Source of the DNA: Diphasiastrum complanatum
Lineage: Eukaryota; Streptophyta; Lycopodiopsida; Lycopodiales; Lycopodiaceae
Direction: 5' to 3'
NCBI GenBank assembly: GCA_029204225.1
Contig: CM055095.1
Coordinates: 44,307,369-44,371,368 of the forward strand
Length of the DNA stretch: 64,000 bases
Shown here: piece by piece, positions 1 to 9,990 of the stretch
Numbering within the stretch: the first letter of the stretch is position 1
Layout of the letters: every line of letters begins with the position of its first letter
Notes under the pieces: generated by a model
What the model was told of the DNA's origin: nothing
The model's database searches: none
The model's input: the letters and a program-made list of their open reading frames with translations, nothing else
Position numbers and translations under genes: made by a program

Positions 1-745
1 TCACTTGCTAGGGAACTCACATTCAAAGGCTATACAGATTGACAGATGCTTAAATAGCATATGAGCAAATTCGTGTCCATGGTTCATAAATATAGCACTT
101 GGATGAATAGCTTTTCTTGGATATTAGTGACCTAAACACCAAACCCATACATAAACATCTTCAAGGGAGTGCAAGACTTCAGGTTTGGCTTGACTAGACG
201 AAACAGTCAAACATTCTCACACTACAAATGAGTCTCATAGTAGAAGGTCGGTCCATCTCAATAACAGAAGTTAGGCTTTCAAGTCTCCAATGCTATAATC
301 ACAAATAACAATAGTTGGCATTTGAACCTGGGTTCCTTCCACAATACACTTCTTATACCTCAGAGGCATTGATTCTTGGTTATAGGAATTAGGAGCCGTA
401 GGGCACGGAGCAACCACGACAGCGATGAAGTATAAGCAGGGCTAGGTAGGTTAGGAACCGCAGGCAGGATCGCGGCAGCAGGGAAACCACGCGGCCAGGC
501 AGGTTAACGTGGCCAGAGGGAGAGCGAGCCAGACAAGCAAGGAAACCACCCAGCCAGGCAACAAGAGGAGAAGAAGGTCTGCTGGAGCAGGGTTGCGGTT
601 AGGTGAGGGAGGTCGCAAGGGGGAAAGAAACAAATCTGATGGCATGCAGGCAGATCGGAGGAGGGAGCGGGAATAGGCTGAGGGATGAGCACAGTGATGG
701 CCTCTCCTTCACATATGGGAAATGGGCAGGGTGAGGGGGGCTATC
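1..745. repeat. Duplicated non-coding flank, copy 1 (copy 2 at 40563-41227)
   Basis: This stretch is nearly the same as 40563-41227 in the same orientation. Copy 2 lacks two short pieces that are present here, after about 293 and around 430-505. No coding region is convincing. Together with the LTR that follows, it shows that a family A insertion and its left flank were duplicated as one block. The last five bases, CTATC at 741-745, match the five bases that follow the complete family A element at 46077-46081, as expected for a target-site duplication. Confidence 0.75.
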
Positions 746-1615
746 TGTTGTAAAGCTACCTTTACAAGCTTTACTTCCGGTGCCACTGGCGCCAGCATCG
801 TCCCTGGTACTAGCCCCTGCTGCTCCCGGCGCCAATGGCGCCGGCGCCGCTCCCAGCGCCACTGTGACCAAAATCCAACCGGCGCCAAGTTCCTATGGCT
901 GAAAATCTTTGATCGGTTCTAGCGAAGTCCAAAGAGCTCAGATCGATGTGCAATCACCTCACACGATCTAGGCATGATTAAAGGAAGCCTGGGGATCAAT
1001 AAAATCTAGAGAGAGAAAATGACTTTCTAGAGAGAGAAAAATGTGCTTTACCAGCCTGGGTAGAGTGCTTGGTATGAGAGGGGGTGCCGAATACCACCAA
1101 TACTATAGGGGAGTGCGGGTTGCGACTCAGGGCGAGCTCCAACCAAGTCTCAACCTCCCTTGCTGGAATGTTGTCCTGGCACTCGCCTTGGCATGCCCGC
1201 TCCCCGGAGACTAGGGTCGGTCACACACTTGAAATGTAACCTTCTGAGATTTATCAATAAAGTAGGATTTTCATCAAACTGACTCTGATTACCTTCTGGG
1301 TTTCAGTGTTCGGTAAAAGCGCCAGTTGTAAGGCCGCTTCAAAATTTTTAAGTTGTAACATAGCTGAGGGTCGTATCCCGGGACTCTAGCGGTATGCCGA
1401 TGGGACCATTTGGTCCGTGGCGCTAGCGGTATGCTGTCCGGACCATTTGGTCCAGGAACTAGTTGTCTCCATATCTGTCGTGGCTTGTGGTTCTGAGTGT
1501 TCCTTGCATGAATGCGAATGGGTTAAGCTCTTGGGGAACGGGCTCTAACCTGTCGGCTAAGTTGGATGGCTTGCTTGGGTGGAAGTAACCTGTTTATGGC
1601 TGTCCAGTCTGGCGT
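746..1615 (+). mobile_element. Truncated family A LTR
   Basis: The piece begins TGTTGTAAAG right after CTATC and matches 41228-42097 base for base in length (870 bp), then stops matching at 1615/42097. It carries the GGCGCC-rich block near 770-885. The missing part is the LTR 3' end, which in the complete element carries the boundary with the PBS. What follows here (1616 onward) is gypsy gag leader, so the LTR is cut by a rearrangement or a later insertion, not by its own internal region. Confidence 0.75.
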
Positions 1616-1840
1616 CGCACAAGATAACCCTAGCAGATTGGATCAATGGAAAGATCTGCATCAGATCCAGCTACTGTCAAAATCTCAGGTCAATCAATGC
1701 GAGTAAAAAGTTATCAAGGAAAAACCACCGTAAAAGGCCTAAGATTCACTTCCGGCCGATCAGATTGATCAGATCCTTGAAGATCCAAACTGCATCCTAC
1801 TATATAAGCAAGATCCAATCACTTTGGAGCCCACCATTAG

Positions 1841-3214
1841 ATGAATCTGAGATCGGGACGATCAATAGCACGAAGGATAGCAAATCAGGCACCACACCTT
1901 CCCAGATTAGCAGTTGTGCAACAAGGGGCAGAATCGGAACTAACACCAATGGATCCAATGGGCCAACTCGTACATGCCACTCCCTTGCAAGCAGTCTGGA
2001 GAGCACCATGGATGGAAATACCAAAATACGACGGATCATCAGATCCCATCATATTCCTCCATATCTACGAGCAATCTTGTGAAATCTACGGCGAACGGTC
2101 ACCTGCGGAGAAGCTGATGCTATTTCATATGTCCTTACTGGCAGTGGCTCAGGATTGGTTTTTTAACCTATCAGAGGAAGAAAAATCCACCTGGGAAGCG
2201 GTTAAAGCGGCTCTCATTACGTGCTTTAAACCAAGAAAGTTCTTGGAAGACCCATTTCTCCTGCTGAGCAAAGTCAAGATGGGAAAACGAGAAAGGGTCT
2301 GGGATTATATTGAACGGGTCAAACATCTACGATCCGAGTGCAATGCAGCCCTAACTCCCGATCATGCGGTGATCATGTGGTTCCTAGTCGGGTTACCACG
2401 AAGCATCACAAGAGAACTGAAACGACGGGAGCAGTACGCTGCTCTGCAAGAGGCTATGAAAGATGCCATCAGGGAAGAGGATGAGGGATCTGACGACGAA
2501 TATCCTTCCACCCACACTCCTACTCCCTCGATCGCATCATCATCATCAAACACATCCGCTCTATCCACAGAACTGTTGTTGGAGCAAATGACAAAATTAC
2601 ACAAGCAGCAGATAAAGCAACTTACGACGCAATTTGACCAAAAACTGAAAGCCTTACAAGGAGCTGTAGTAGTAACTCCACATCAACCGAAACCAAACTA
2701 GTTGCAGTATCCTCGACGGGAGAATGTATGGTGTTTAGTATGCACACAAAACCATACAAAGAACGAGTGTCCAGTCCTAAAGCAAAATCTGAGGCTAACA
2801 CATAAATTCTACCATTTGTGCAATGCAACATCGCACGATACGGCATTTTGCCCGTTTAACCCCCGGATTGTTCAACAGAAGAGAAGTCCTTATCAGACTT
2901 CATATTCTTATCATCAAGAGGCACCCAACGCAGCACCAAGGTACGGTGCACCAAATCAACCGCAGCGTATGGCCTTACCTGCTCCACCAGGGCCAGCCAA
3001 TCAACAAGTGGCCCATGTAAATCTGACAACACCAGAACCAAAGATGCAAATGCCACCTCAACTTGAGCAGCAACAATGCTACGGACCAGATGAACCATTT
3101 ATGGATCCTGCCATAAATGAATATGTTTCGGCCTATGCATCTCAAACTCAGTTCCAAGGCGGAAGAAATTACGGCTGCTACAGATATGGCGAAGCCCGAA
3201 AACTAGGGGCATAG
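1841..3214 (+). pseudogene. gag: Ty3/gypsy gag with zinc-knuckle region, one in-frame TAG
   Basis: The first 286 codons encode a retrotransposon gag domain. The typical core is visible: a WMEIPKYDGSSDP start, DWFFNL, and RVWDYIERVKHLR, followed by an acidic linker. At 2699-2701 a TAG interrupts the frame. The same frame then runs on to 3214, with a knuckle at 2732-2770 (C-x2-C-x3-H-x4-C, one residue shorter than the usual spacing) and a second, degenerate one around 2812-2855 whose first Cys appears as Tyr. I read this as one gag broken by a single nonsense codon (CAG to TAG is the simplest event), although stop readthrough is conceivable. No protease or pol follows: the frame runs at 3195 into sequence also found at 47422, so the element is truncated. 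Lines 1616-1840 are its leader. Domain call is firm; family within gypsy is not. Confidence 0.75.
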
Positions 3215-3397
3215 GCCGCATAAATGACATTTTCATACAATGTAAATTAACAAATGAATACTATTTTAATAGCAGTGCAACCGGCCATTATGGGCCATTT
3301 ATGCATCATTTTTAGGCAGTTCTGCGTCAACGTAATAGCGCACGGCGACGATTTTTCGTCGAAAATAGTTTGAAAAAGAGGTCTTTTTCCCCACAAA

Positions 3398-3814
3398 CAG
3401 TACACCAAGCAATCTACTAGAAACATGCTGATGGCTTGATCTAAATGGTTTCGTGGCCAGTTTACAGACTAGACAGTCTTGACAAGTAGATAATTTGACT
3501 TTCCTATCTGGATAGTCAAGATCAACAACAATAGATTGTTTAGACATTTGTTGTACAAAAGAATAATTTAGGTGACAAAGTCTATAATGCCAAAGTGAAC
3601 TGTTATTTCTTTGAATAGAAGTACTAAGAGCATGACTAGAGGTAGAACAACAATGACTTAATCTATACAAGAATCCATGTCTCTTTCCGAGTGCTAGGAT
3701 CCTGTCTTCCTTATCAACTACTTTACACTCATCAGATTCAAATTCTATTTTATGTCCTAGATCTGTAATTCTGCTAACAAAGAGCGAATTTGTAGATAGA
3801 TTCGGTAGATGCAC
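3398..3814 (-). pseudogene. Family C copia gag-pre-integrase domain fragment
   Basis: The minus-strand reading frame contains the gag-pre-integrase signature: LWHYRLCHLNYS and, further on, STCQDCLVCKLATKPF, with the two CxxC pairs intact. This domain sits between protease and integrase in copia polyproteins. The open frame continues to 3299, but its last ~30 residues come from the unrelated 3195-3397 segment. The copy at 47.6 kb has the same chimeric tail, so the truncation predates the duplication. Here the C-Q-D-C motif is present, unlike in the composite units, where an 11-base deletion removes it and shifts the frame. Confidence 0.75.
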
Positions 3815-3820
3815 TACATT

Positions 3821-4250
3821 TCAAAGTAGCTTAGATTGATCATTTGCAAAGCTCGATCTTACTGTACCTTCACCTTTGATAGCCTGTGTGCTATTGTTGC
3901 CTAGGTGAACATATCGTTTGGTATTGGAAGGCGTATAGGACTCAAAATAGCCAATATGGCTAGTCATGTGTTGTGTGGCTCTAGAGTTTAGAAACCAGGA
4001 GTTGTCGTTGGATGTTCTTTGATGGCTAGTCATTAAGGCATCATTATCCGATTCTTGAATCGACTGTGGTGCTTCTGTACCTGCATATGCCACTTGTTTC
4101 GACTGCCCCTTGTTGTTGTTCTTTTCTTGTAGTATGCGACAATCTTGGATCTTGTGGTTGGTTCATCGAAATATGTGTAGAACAGCTAATTCTTTGTCGG
4201 CTATTTTGACTGCTCTTGACGCTGTGTCGGTTCATGATTTAGCTTTGGTT
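3821..4250 (-). pseudogene. Family C copia nucleocapsid remnant and aspartic protease
   Basis: The minus frame shows a half zinc knuckle (TNHKIQDC, i.e. H-x4-C) behind a stop, followed by a protease region reading WFLNSRATQHMTSH. In copia the protease motif is D-S-G-A-T. Here Asp is Asn (codon at 3986-3988) and Gly is Arg, so the protease cannot be active. The Asn is shared by all five readable family C copies in the window; the Arg only by the duplicate at 48.2 kb. The frame ends at 3821 next to the pre-integrase ORF. Confidence 0.75.
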
Positions 4251-4353
4251 GCTTTGGGCCTTTCTTCTTTTGCTTAGTTGAGCCTTTGTTGGTGTATAAG
4301 ACATGAGAGTCGACACTTGAGGAACCAGAGACTTTGTTCCTTCTGCTCTCTTC

Positions 4354-4875
4354 CTAAAACAACATTGTCATGACTCTTGAAAGAGTCAATTCAGGGTGTG
4401 TCAAGATGATCATCACCCAGCTGTCGTATGAGCTTGGAAAGCTTGAAAGTAGTGTCATTACTACATCTTGATCATCTATGACAAATCCAAAAGTGGCCAT
4501 TTGCTTTAGCAAGTTCTTGAACTGGTTGATGTGATTCTGTAGGGAATCTTCGTTGGTCATCTTGAGGGAGAAAATGTTCTTTCTTAGATGTAGCTTGGAA
4601 GCTACGTCGCGCACATCGTACAAAGTGCTCAAGATGTCCTAGAATTCCTTGGAGATATGAGCTTCATACACATGTCTGATTTGAGTGTCTGATATATTGA
4701 GGATGATCAGCACAAAGGCTTTGCCATCCTTCAGCTTCCATCGAGAGATTGCAGCATCGTCAACTTCGTTTCTTACCTCTACACCTATAACAACGTCATA
4801 AAATTTCTTAGCCATTAGCACAATTCTCATCTTAAATTTCTATAGATGGTGATTGGCTCCATCAAGCTTGTCCAT
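4354..4875 (-). pseudogene. gag: Family C copia gag
   Basis: The ATG at 4873-4875 starts a copia gag reading M-D-K-L-D-G-A-N, then the usual W-K-F-K-M motif with its Trp codon as TAG (4840-4842). The same frame continues through MAKKFYDVVIG and ISRWKLKDGKAF, hits a second TAG at 4639-4641 (Trp in the 49 kb copy), and goes on through LSTLYDVRDVASKLHL and HINQFKNLLKQ to 4354. This matches the UBN2-type copia gag. This copy keeps the GAAGA around 4550 that is shortened by one base in the composite units, so the C-terminal gag frame is intact here. Confidence 0.8.
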
Positions 4876-5190
4876 GATAGGACTGGCTTTCCCTTGGAAA
4901 TCCAAGTGGATATCAGTCTAAGCGATAGTAATAACTATCAGTGAATTGAGAATGAAAATAGACTAACTCACTAACTTCACTTCATTCCATTTCAAAGAAA
5001 TATGCGAGAACGAATGCTCTTTATATAGCCTAGTAGTTGTTCTAAATATGAAATAGTCATCTTAAGTTCCATAACCACTTTTGAAAAGGATCATAATAAC
5101 ATATGGACTCTAGGTCGAAATGAAAATCGACCATGGATCGATTTGATCTTTGACCTGGTATCGGAATACACTTAGCCTATTCTAAGCTCA
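4876..5190 (-). mobile_element. Family C 5' LTR/leader region, internally deleted
   Basis: The region upstream of the minus-strand gag matches 8604-9015, 12031-12442, 16003-16414, 29681-30080 and, inverted, 60365-60770. It holds a TATA-like element (complement of CTATATAAAG) about 5024-5033. About 85 bases next to the outer boundary, present in the composite units, are missing here, which fuses it to the tail of the family B ORF. The precise LTR ends were not resolved. Confidence 0.55.
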
Positions 5191-7034
5191 TTCTTTTTAT
5201 CACATGTCCTCATCCTCAGATTAAGCAAGTCCTCCAAATGTAGATGAATTGTTGTAATGTGCTCCTTCCAAAAATCTATTAAAGTTTGAATATGAAAATT
5301 TGGGACACTATTTGATCTTAGAACTTTGATCTTCCTACCTGTCTGATTTTCGACCAATGCTTTTAAGCTCTTGAAGTTATCAAATGCATCTGATTTCTTC
5401 TTCAAGAAGTAGATCCACGTCTTACGTGACATATCATCAATAAAGGTCATGAAATAGAAGGCTTTACCTAAGGACATGGTCCTCATAGGCCCGCACAAAT
5501 CTGTGTGGATTAAATCCAAAATGTTCTTTGCTCTTGCAACACCCCCTTTATTGGACTTCTCTCGATGCTGCTTCCCATATACACAGGATTCGCACATCGA
5601 TTTCAAGTGATCTTCTATGGTAGGCAATCCTGTTACCATCTCCAATTTTCTCATCAAACTGAGGCTTCCCAAGTTCAAGTGACCAAGCCTCTTATGCCAC
5701 AACTCAGTTTGCGATGGAATGGACGATACAAGTCCGTGTTGCCCCTTAATTGTAGCATTCAACCTGTACAATTTTGTATTGGGCTCTCTGACTCCATCCA
5801 CAATAACTTTGAACTTTTGGTTCACATCCCTCACAAAGCAACGATCATGGGCGAACTCCACTTTCAACTTTTGATCAGTAATGACTCCAACATAAAGTAG
5901 ATTTTTCTTCACACCTGGTACGTAAAGTACCTCCCTGATCATCCTGCTTTTGCCATCAAGTAGTTGGATTGAAACGGTGCCTATTCCCTTGATCTTGCAC
6001 ACCTCACCATTTGCTTGTGAAACAGATGTTCCATTATCCGACACCTTCAAACTACTGAACCAATTCTTGTTACCTGTCATGTGTCTTGTGGCTCCCAAGT
6101 CAATATACCATGCTTGATCATCTTGATTAGATGACAATGCAGATATGAAGATGCTAGAGTCTTCAATCTCACCCTCATCGACAAGGTTACCTGCTTGTTT
6201 TGGTTTCCCCTTGACTTGTAACGCCAGGAATTTGTGACATTCACTCTTCCAATGGCCCTTTTTACCACAATGGAAGCACTTGTCTTTCTTCTTAGTTTTA
6301 CTGGAAGATCCCTTGTCCTCTTGAGACCTGGCAAATTGCTGCTTAGACTTCTTCTTGCCCTTGCCCTTGCCTTGTTTTTGGCGTGTCGCAAGTGCCTGAT
6401 CGTCAGTATTTTGACGTCTAGCTTTCACCATTTCTCGTCGTTGCTCTTCCTGCATCAAGATTTCCGTGAGCTCATCAAAGGTTGGCAACCTTTCTGTTGA
6501 TGCTATTCCGCTCACAAACATCTGATAGGGTTCTGCAATGCCACACAATGCATTGTGCACCAGCTCCACATCACGTATGTGCTCATCAATAGAATGCAGT
6601 TCATCTCTCATTGTCTTGATTCTGATCATGTACATCTGAATGTTCTCTCCTTGCTCCATGCGGGCACTATTCAACTTTGACTTCAGAAACATGATTCTTG
6701 ACGGATTTGACATCTCAAACTGCTCCTTTAGCACATCCCATGCCTGTCTGGGTGTCACAGCATCACAAATGTGGGTAATGATGTGATCCTTCACTGACAA
6801 GTTAATGAAGGTCAAAGCTTTCCTCATCTTTTTGTTGAACACTTTGATATCTGCTTCATTTGGCGGCCTTTTCTCATCACCTGTGACGACTTCCCACACG
6901 TCTTTCTCCATCAATATGTTTTTCATTTTGAATTTCCACACTGCATAGTTAGAAATCCCGTCCAATTTCCTACTTTCACTCAAAATGGCCTCTCCCATGT
7001 TTGCCATCGCAAAACTGCTTAAAACTTCTGCCAT
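5172..7034 (-). CDS. Family B copia gag-protease-integrase ORF, 3'-truncated, 620 aa
   Basis: The long frame starts at MAEVLSSFAM. Domains in order: gag with LDGISNYAVWKFKM (Trp33) and WDVLKEQF; a perfect CCHC knuckle at residues 253-266 (CFHCGKKGHWKSEC); protease region WYIDLGATRHMT at 309-320, where the usual D-S-G reads D312-L-G; pre-integrase ELWHKRLGHL at 444-453 with CESC at 481-484; and integrase start HTDLCGPM (Asp512) and FIDD. The integrase ends at LRSN575, where family members have a second catalytic Asp. Residues 576-620 come from unrelated DNA that also flanks family C copies. The rest of integrase, RT and RNase H are absent. The frame is open but not functional. The plus-strand copy at 62338 carries the same D-L-G, so that change is inherited. 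Confidence 0.85.
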   Translation of the reverse strand: MAEVLSSFAMANMGEAILSESRKLDGISNYAVWKFKMKNILMEKDVWEVVTGDEKRPPNEADIKVFNKKMRKALTFINLSVKDHIITHICDAVTPRQAWDVLKEQFEMSNPSRIMFLKSKLNSARMEQGENIQMYMIRIKTMRDELHSIDEHIRDVELVHNALCGIAEPYQMFVSGIASTERLPTFDELTEILMQEEQRREMVKARRQNTDDQALATRQKQGKGKGKKKSKQQFARSQEDKGSSSKTKKKDKCFHCGKKGHWKSECHKFLALQVKGKPKQAGNLVDEGEIEDSSIFISALSSNQDDQAWYIDLGATRHMTGNKNWFSSLKVSDNGTSVSQANGEVCKIKGIGTVSIQLLDGKSRMIREVLYVPGVKKNLLYVGVITDQKLKVEFAHDRCFVRDVNQKFKVIVDGVREPNTKLYRLNATIKGQHGLVSSIPSQTELWHKRLGHLNLGSLSLMRKLEMVTGLPTIEDHLKSMCESCVYGKQHREKSNKGGVARAKNILDLIHTDLCGPMRTMSLGKAFYFMTFIDDMSRKTWIYFLKKKSDAFDNFKSLKALVENQTGRKIKVLRSNSVPNFHIQTLIDFWKEHITTIHLHLEDLLNLRMRTCDKKNELRIG

Positions 7035-7284
7035 AGGCTAAAAACAGTATGTCGAGGCCAACAATGATGTGAGAAGTTGAAAATAGTGACCTACACTTCT
7101 GGCGTACTCCGAACACTTTCTCCGCTGCAATCACTCTGTTTTGCTGTATCGTACTTGTAGGTACAGTCTGGGTGCCCTTCGTATGGAGGTTATAGCCTTT
7201 CGTTTGGGTCAAAACAGGCAAAGGACCCAAAGATAGGGACTTTTCTAGTTTTTGAACTGTTTCTTCACCTTGAAGAAACTCCAC
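6976..7284 (-). CDS. Small upstream ORF in the family B leader
   Basis: A 102-codon frame begins MEFLQGEETVQKLEKS and overlaps the gag start in another frame. The plus-strand family B copy has the same ORF at 62089-62334, ending just before gag at a TAG that is lost here through one extra T. It has no domain I recognise. It may be a real leader peptide or chance preservation between two young copies. Confidence 0.35.
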   Translation of the reverse strand: MEFLQGEETVQKLEKSLSLGPLPVLTQTKGYNLHTKGTQTVPTSTIQQNRVIAAEKVFGVRQKCRSLFSTSHIIVGLDILFLAYGRSFKQFCDGKHGRGHFE

Positions 7285-8196
7285 TCTTCACTTGTGAAGG
7301 GACCCAGCTCCAATTTCAGTATGAAAATTTTTAATGAAGTTGAAGGCTAAAATGCACTTCACTTCTTCAGGGCCCTCTTCAACAACCGTTCAAACTCCAT
7401 CCAATGGCTGAATCTGATCCAACTGTGGATATCCCTTCTAGGTAGCACAATCTGAGCCGTCGATCTTGTAACTCCTCTATCCAACGGATCTGAACACTTC
7501 TGTGCACCAATGGAGAGTCTTGTAGACACTATCCACTTAGAAACGCCATGCTCTCACCCTGGTTCCATGCGCGAACAGTCCGCGACCTCCCTGTCTACGG
7601 CCACGCCTCCCCACACTCATTTTTGTTTGATCTAACTCGCCTCTGGATCGATTTGAGAACGATTTGAGGCCTGGAGCAGGGTCGCCCTACTGATTCCAAG
7701 TCTGTAGAGTGTTCACTCAAGAAATTCCGTGGAGAAACGGTGATTTTAGCTCAACTTGACAAAGTGGCTTTTTTTTCACCTTTTACCGCAAATCTGCTAG
7801 GTTAATTGTCTGGAGACAAATCTCTGACATAAACATCAGAATCTCTCCATGGCTGGTTGACAATGTGATTAGCTTTCTTCCTGTCCTTACGACATCCAAA
7901 ATGGTGCACAAACAATGAAGAAATCACCAGTTATGTATAAAAATCGTAACCCCAAACCCGGTTTCAATTTTCAGCTGGCTTCAAAATTGTCAAATTTTCA
8001 CCAAATTTTTCCCTGTTTGATGCTATGCACAGGCTAATAGTCCCTCTGCTAAGCTTAGCAAGCCTCTAGAAACTAGAAACCCTGCACCAGTGCTTCTATT
8101 TCCGTCTTCAACCCGCCGTAAACCCCGAACTCTCAGAAGACAGTTCTCTCGAAGCTCTCTTCAATGACGATGTTGTACTGTGTACACTCCCTGTAC
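7285..8196 (-). other. Family B 5' leader between PBS and gag
   Basis: This is non-coding leader of the minus-strand family B element. It is nearly identical, inverted, to 61178-62088. It runs from the PBS to the upstream ORF and contains no ORF of note. A long leader of about 1.1 kb is unusual for copia but is the same in both copies, so it belongs to the element. Confidence 0.7.
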
Positions 8197-8209
8197 GGCT
8201 CTGATACCA
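8197..8209 (-). promoter_or_regulatory. Primer-binding site of family B
   Basis: The complement reads TGGTATCAGAGCC, matching the 3' end of initiator Met-tRNA, the standard primer of plant LTR elements. It sits two bases from the inner LTR edge. The same site is found at 11624-11636, 15596-15608 and 61165-61177. Confidence 0.85.
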
Positions 8210-8211
8210 AC

Positions 8212-8446
8212 TTAGAATTTGCATTGAACAGGAACACAGATCATGCTACACAGTAACACAGACAGAAAACACTCTCCACAGCAAGCTCACATAGCAACTG
8301 TATTTCTCAAAATGAAATTACACTGTACATATAGTTGTTGACTCAGGCAACCCATGCAAGACCTAGGTTGCCGTTGGCGGGAGGCATGTCCCGTCCACTG
8401 ATAGGACCCACAGTACAGTAACACAATGATTCTACTTTAATTCTAA
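8212..8446 (-). mobile_element. Family B LTR (235 bp)
   Basis: The LTR is bounded by an 8-bp inverted repeat, TTAGAATT at one edge and AATTCTAA at the other, next to the PBS. The same 235-bp block is at 11639-11873, 15611-15845 and 60928-61162. The TTAGAATT/AATTCTAA ends differ from the common TG...CA, so the ends are inferred from the inverted repeat and the PBS and could be off by a few bases. Confidence 0.65.
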
Positions 8447-8457
8447 CTCAAAGGACC

Positions 8458-9015
8458 TTCAGCTTCCATCGAGATATTGCAACATCGTCAGCTTTGTTTC
8501 TTACCTCTGCACCTATAACAACGTCATACAATTCCTTAGCCATTAGCACAGTTCTCATCTTAAATTTCTACATATGGTAATTGGCTCCATCAAGCTTGTC
8601 CATGATAGCACTGGCTTTCCCTTGGAAATCCAAGTGGATATTAGTCTAAGCGATACTAATAACTATCAGTGACCTGAGAATGAAAATAGACTAACTCACT
8701 AACTTCACTTCATTCCATTTCAAAGAAATATGCGAGAACAAATGCTCTTTATATAGCCTCGTGGCTGTTCTAACTATGAAATATCCATCTTAAGTTCCAT
8801 AACCACTTTTGACAAGGATCATAATAACATATGGACTCTGGGTCGAAATGAAAATCGACCATGGATCGATTTGATCTTCGACCTGGTATCAAAATACACT
8901 TAATCTATTCTAAGCTCATTCTTTTTTAAACAACAAACAAACTATCATAAGAAATAATTATTTTGCATTATGTAGATCGAAATAAGAGGCAAGTAGATCA
9001 TGCCATCTTATCACA
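8458..9015 (-). mobile_element. Family C gag start and 5' LTR/leader, unit 1
   Basis: The ATG at 8601-8603 starts the family C gag with TAG (8568-8570) at the conserved Trp of the W-K-F-K-M motif. The gag is cut after about 48 codons by the family B LTR. Upstream on the minus strand (8604-9015) is the putative family C LTR/leader with a TATA-like element around 8748-8756. The matching second half of this gag lies on the opposite strand at 9640, so an inversion must have separated them. Confidence 0.6.
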
Positions 9016-9448
9016 TGTCCTCATCCTCAAATTGAGCAGGTCCTCCAAATGTAGATGAATTGTTGTAATGTGCTCCTTCCAAAAATCTATAAAAGTTTGA
9101 ATATGAAGATTTGGGACTGCGCAAATGGATACGATATCGTTGTTGTAATCTATACAAAAATTCGCACTCGATGTTGAAAAGAAAATGACCAGTCTCTATT
9201 GTTGCATCGATCATCAACTGTTGTTTTGGGGTACATCTTTGCTTGTCGATGTCCCAGCTGCTTCAGTTTGTATGTGAACAAAGTTATAACATGAATTGCA
9301 TCAGAAGAATCACTTGACGCAGCAGAACTTTTCTTCTTGAGCATGTGTAAAGAGGGTACATCTTTCTCGTAAGTGACCAGTACTCGAGTCTTCCATATAA
9401 CAGCTGCACATTATATAAGGTTTTGCCTATAAATTTACCCACGAGGCA
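9016..9448 (-). other. Unassigned ORF region of the composite unit (minus strand)
   Basis: Three short overlapping minus frames (9011-9217, 9150-9344, 9284-9490) recur in every unit. One of them, ending SPKSSYSNFYRFLEGA, has a relative in another frame in the family B ORF tail (residues 576-620) and at 30071-30265. It lies just outside the family C LTR, so it may be the 3' end of a retroelement polyprotein, but no RNase H motif is visible. Function not assigned. Confidence 0.4.
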
Positions 9449-9455
9449 AGTCGAT

Positions 9456-9636
9456 GGGACATGCATCCCGCCAATGGCAACTTGGATCATGCATGGGTTG
9501 CCTGAGTGAACAACTATATGTACAACGTAATTTCATTTTGAGAAATACAGTTGCTATGTGAGCTTTCTGTGGAGAGTGTTTTCTGTCTGTGTTACTGTGT
9601 AGCATGATCTGTGTTCCTGTGCAAAGCATATTCTAA
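9456..9636 (+). mobile_element. Truncated family B LTR (plus), unit 1
   Basis: It matches the last ~180 bases of the family B LTR from GGGACATGC on. The first ~55 bases are replaced by the unassigned region. Immediately after its end (ATTCTAA) the family C gag resumes, so this LTR sits inside family C gag. Equivalent copies: 12883-13052, 16855-17024 and inverted 59794-59973. Confidence 0.65.
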
Positions 9637-9990
9637 GTCTTTGCGCTGATCATCCTCAATATATCAGACACTCAAATCGTCCATGTGTATGAAGCTCAGA
9701 TCTCCAAGGAAGTCTGGGACATCTTGAGCACTCTGTACGATGTGCGCGACATAGCTTCCAAGCTACATCTAAGAAAGAACATTTTCTCGCTCGAGATGAC
9801 CAACGAGATTCCCTATAGAATCACATCAACCAGTTCAAGAACCTGCTAAAGCAAATGGCCACTTTTGGTTCTGTCATAGATGATCAAGATGTAGTAATGA
9901 CACTACTTTCAAGCTTTAAAAGCTCATACGACAGTTGTGTGATGATCATCTTGACACACCCTGAATTGACTCTTTCAAGAGTCAATGTAT
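9637..9990 (+). pseudogene. gag: Family C gag second half, unit 1
   Basis: The plus strand reads on from a family C gag: LIILNISDTQIVHVYEAQ, KEVWDILSTLYDVRDIASKLHL, then a one-base deletion in ACCAACGA(A)GATTCC shifts the frame. The other frame continues with MATFGSVIDDQDVVMTLLSS (from 9855) up to SRV, where the 545-bp deletion joins it to the pre-integrase. Confidence 0.7.

Larger units (their letters stand above)
3195..4838. repeat. Segmental duplication, copy 1 (copy 2 at 47422-49050)
   Basis: The sequence matches 47422-49050 in the same orientation with few changes. It begins at a CCCGAAAAC shared by both copies and ends inside a family C gag. The first 200 bases (3195-3397) are unassigned; the remainder is minus-strand family C. 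In copy 2 the block is followed directly by palindrome-field DNA, here by the normal family C gag start. Confidence 0.8.

Noticed and set aside
451..871. Leu- and Pro-rich minus-strand ORFs (also at 40900-41344)
   Set aside because: Low-complexity translations of the duplicated flank and the GGCGCC-rich LTR; different frames are open in each copy.
1579..2082. 167-aa ORF overlapping the gypsy gag
   Set aside because: Composition is Ser/Ile/Arg-rich without a domain, and it shadows the LTR end and gag start in another frame.
2702..3214. Independent protein starting at TTG 2702
   Set aside because: It is the continuation of the gag frame after one TAG, with no start of its own.
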